Source: Chloroherpetonaceae bacterium
Lineage (GTDB): Bacteria > Bacteroidota > Chlorobiia > Chlorobiales > Thermochlorobacteraceae
NCBI GenBank assembly: GCA_033763895.1
Contig: JANRJQ010000010.1
Location: 686,146-750,145 of the forward strand
Reading direction: 5' to 3'
Length of the DNA stretch: 64,000 bases
Made by a program: the position numbers and the translations under genes. Below are positions 62,024 to 64,000 of the stretch, piece by piece. Positions within the stretch are counted from its first letter, which is position 1, and each line of letters starts with the position of its first letter. The notes beneath the pieces are model-generated. The model saw nothing but the letters and a program-made list of their open reading frames with translations. It was not told where the DNA came from and ran no database searches.

Positions 62024-64000
62024 ATGAGGGTTTATCAGCAATTTTTTCGCAGTTCACTGCGCTTATTTTTTATTTTATTCACAGGGTGGACTAATGCAAT
62101 TTCAACCAATGCTCAACCAACCGAAAAAGCTACCTCGAAAAGTTCACCACTTCTTGAGATCATCAGAAAAACAGATCAGCGCGACGCTTTAGCCTTACAA
62201 AAGCTCTTGGGAAAAAACGCTGAGCTTGATGAAGCGATCTTCCTTGGTTTAGGAAGCATTCAAGCGGACACGGCCTATGCTGCAATCATGAAAGGGCTAC
62301 AACACTCGGCTAAGAAAGTCAGGCTTGCTGCGGCCTTTGCTTTAGGTCAATCGCTATCCGATAATTCCTATACCGATGGGCGTATGAAGGAAATCATAGC
62401 TAAGTTTCAAGCTGAAAGGGATGAAGATGTGAAATCTTCGATTCTCATTGCCCTCGGAAAAGTTGGGAGAGAAAAGGAATTAGAATGGCTTTCACAATTA
62501 CGTTTTTCTAAGTCTCAGATTAAACTTGTTAGAGCCCAAGCCGAAAGTTTTGCTCGCTTTGCGATTCGAGGTGTTTCTTCCGAAGTTGCAGTACGAGTTA
62601 TTGGCGGCATTTTAGCAGCGGCACCTGTGACGGATACCACCAAGCTCGATTTTGCGGCGTATGCGCTTGCACGAACACCCGACCCGCTTATAGCACCGGC
62701 AGAGTCTTTACTTTTCGTGGCCTCGCGATTTCGTAACCCAAATACAAGGATGTATGCGGTGAACGCACTTTCGAAAATTCAAACCCAACTTTCACTAATT
62801 GCAATCTTTGAGCGAACTGCCGATTCGGATTGGCGTGTTCAGGTCAATGCCTTTCGTGCGTTAGTGCCTTTTATTAAAAGAATAGATTCGGTAGGGCTTT
62901 CCACACTATCAAATCGATATTCGTCTATTCTCAAAACGGCAAATTATCATGTTAAAAAGTCGATTCTTGAAAGTTTTCAAACGGCTAAAATTCAAAGCCC
63001 TGAAATCTATGATGCCGTAGCTCTGCTTCTTTCCGACCCTTCCGTTGATATACAGCGTACAACTTTGCAAACATTGGCTTCGCTTGATCGAGATCGGGCG
63101 ATTTCGTTGCTTAAAGATTTAATGGAGCAAAAAAAACCTTCCGTTGGGGCTTTTCAAGGCATTGATGTTTTGATAAAAACCCCGCAAGGCGTGCCGACCG
63201 AATTAGTGGTTTGGGCACAACGAAACGTGACTCATCCCCAAAAAGATATCGGTGTTGCAGCACTTCGAGCATTCGGTTCTGCGTGGATTTCAAATGCCAA
63301 AACAAGCCGCTATGCACCGCTGACCAACGATGTGTTTCAAACCAATATGCTGGCGTGGCTAAGCGAATTCTCAAATGCCAACCCGCAAAATGCCGGCGCG
63401 GTTCAGGAGATTTTATCAGTTCTCTCTATACCTGAGATGAAAAATGTCAAATACGCTGCGCCCGTTGCTAAAGCAATGACTCTCTTCAAATCAAATGATA
63501 ACTCAGAAACTTTGATTGAGTTCTTTAAAACCTTAGAATTGATTGGTGGTCAAGATGAAATTCCAAAACTTGCTCAGTACTTAAATGACGAAAATCCACA
63601 AGTTAGACGCAAAGCAGGCGAAGCTTACCAAAAAATAACCGGAGCACTCGCCGAGATTCAATTGAAGCCTTACCCTGAGCCATCGATAAAACTTTCGGAA
63701 GTATTTTTGAAATCAAAACCGGTGATTGTCCTTAAAACCACACGCGGCGAAATTGAGGCAGAGCTATTTCCGAAGGTTGCACCTTACACGGTGGCATCAA
63801 TATTAAATTTGGTTGAAGAGCGATTTTTTGATGGGTTGTTATTTCACCGCGTGGTTTCAAATTTTGTGGTTCAAGGCGGTGACCCAAAAGGCGATGGAAC
63901 AGGTGGGCCGCCTTATACCATTCGCTCCGAATTTTCGCCACTTTCGTATGAACGCGGGACACTTGGTATGGCCTCGGCAGGGAAGGATACTGAGGGCTCG
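62024..64000 (+). CDS. HEAT-repeat protein with C-terminal cyclophilin domain (3' end outside window)
   Basis: The frame is open from the ATG at 62024 to the last base (659 codons, no stop), so the gene continues beyond the window. Residues 1-28 are a basic tip and hydrophobic signal segment. From about 35 to 550 the chain is alpha-solenoid with HEAT-like units (KKVRLAAAFALGQSL, DVKSSILIALGKVGREKELEWL, DWRVQVNAFRALVPF, PQVRRKAGEAYQKI). From residue 566 a cyclophilin begins: VIVLKTTRGEIEAELFP, LFHRVVSNFVVQGGDPKGDG and GTLGMASAGKDTEGS. The catalytic Arg (FHRVV) and the FVVQGGD segment are there. It is an exported prolyl isomerase on a protein-binding scaffold. Confidence 0.85.
   Translation, partial: MRVYQQFFRSSLRLFFILFTGWTNAISTNAQPTEKATSKSSPLLEIIRKTDQRDALALQKLLGKNAELDEAIFLGLGSIQADTAYAAIMKGLQHSAKKVRLAAAFALGQSLSDNSYTDGRMKEIIAKFQAERDEDVKSSILIALGKVGREKELEWLSQLRFSKSQIKLVRAQAESFARFAIRGVSSEVAVRVIGGILAAAPVTDTTKLDFAAYALARTPDPLIAPAESLLFVASRFRNPNTRMYAVNALSKIQTQLSLIAIFERTADSDWRVQVNAFRALVPFIKRIDSVGLSTLSNRYSSILKTANYHVKKSILESFQTAKIQSPEIYDAVALLLSDPSVDIQRTTLQTLASLDRDRAISLLKDLMEQKKPSVGAFQGIDVLIKTPQGVPTELVVWAQRNVTHPQKDIGVAALRAFGSAWISNAKTSRYAPLTNDVFQTNMLAWLSEFSNANPQNAGAVQEILSVLSIPEMKNVKYAAPVAKAMTLFKSNDNSETLIEFFKTLELIGGQDEIPKLAQYLNDENPQVRRKAGEAYQKITGALAEIQLKPYPEPSIKLSEVFLKSKPVIVLKTTRGEIEAELFPKVAPYTVASILNLVEERFFDGLLFHRVVSNFVVQGGDPKGDGTGGPPYTIRSEFSPLSYERGTLGMASAGKDTEGS

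Noticed and set aside
61804-62094. 96-codon plus-strand frame in the gap before the HEAT gene
   Set aside because: Overlaps the HEAT gene start and promoter region, Phe-rich and without similarity.
1-64000. tRNA, rRNA, CRISPR arrays and insertion sequences
   Set aside because: No conserved tRNA-like TTCGA arm with cloverleaf, no repeat-spacer array and no transposase or terminal inverted repeats were recognised.

Overview
The window comes from an aerobic or microaerobic Gram-negative bacterium of the Bacteroidota/Chlorobiota (FCB) group, most probably Chlorobiota (Chloroherpeton-like). The reasons are a one-piece b6-like cytochrome b, Bacteroidota-type promoter boxes (TAnnTTTG) before queA and elsewhere, weak or absent Shine-Dalgarno sequences before many genes, many SPII lipoproteins, a TPR-type histidine kinase, large outer-membrane barrels and a DUF5117/DUF4953-type metalloprotease. 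No photosynthesis genes are present here, so the lifestyle stays open. A plant-type acyl-ACP desaturase and a fatty acid hydroxylase-fold protein imply that O2 is used. I see no rRNA, tRNA, CRISPR, insertion sequence or prophage; this is ordinary chromosome, mostly housekeeping and envelope genes.

Layout. 1-1.2 kb: 3' end of cytochrome b, then a low-Mr tyrosine phosphatase. 1.3-7.2 kb: a heavy-metal RND efflux operon (small Cys protein, CzcC-, CzcB-, CzcA-like). 7.2-10.0 kb (minus): pstS-pstC-pstA without pstB, preceded by a possible Pho box. 10.1-16 kb: alpha/beta hydrolase plus 5'-nucleotidase, lipoprotein plus methyltransferase, folC, fatty acid hydroxylase. 16-20.5 kb: a degenerate adenylate-kinase-like protein, an orphan amino-acid-binding lipoprotein, an APC permease and a HIT protein. 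20.5-24.5 kb: two SDR enzymes, an LpxH-like phosphatase and ruvB. 24.6-29.5 kb: a FakA-FakB-like fusion, umuDC and an orphan HicB. 29.7-33 kb: PGI/PMI and two diverged PstS-like lipoproteins. 33-36 kb: rpmG, FKBP, an AAA+ ATPase with a zinc ribbon. 35-41.4 kb (minus): M48 protease, corrinoid adenosyltransferase, BtuB-like receptor and a kinase-like/outer-membrane barrel fusion. 41.6-45.7 kb: VWA lipoprotein, hydrolase, acyl-ACP desaturase. 45.9-53.8 kb: peptidase/propeller/barrel fusion, MltD, metzincin-like protease. 54-57.7 kb: ACT protein, thioesterase, aroQ, acylating aldehyde dehydrogenase, lipoprotein. 57.7-61.7 kb (minus): histidine kinase, ispD, queA. 62-64 kb: 5' part of a HEAT-repeat/cyclophilin protein cut by the window end.

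Themes: envelope biogenesis and turnover, metal and phosphate homeostasis, B12 uptake with adenosylation, and fatty acid modification. The most unusual items are the Fam20/HipA-like kinase domain joined to a BamA-type barrel, the adenylate kinase homologue without its P-loop lysine, the two PstS-like proteins that have lost their phosphate-binding motifs, and the AAA+ ATPase with a YgiT/MqsA-like zinc ribbon. None of these amounts to proof of a new system; they are the best candidates here.
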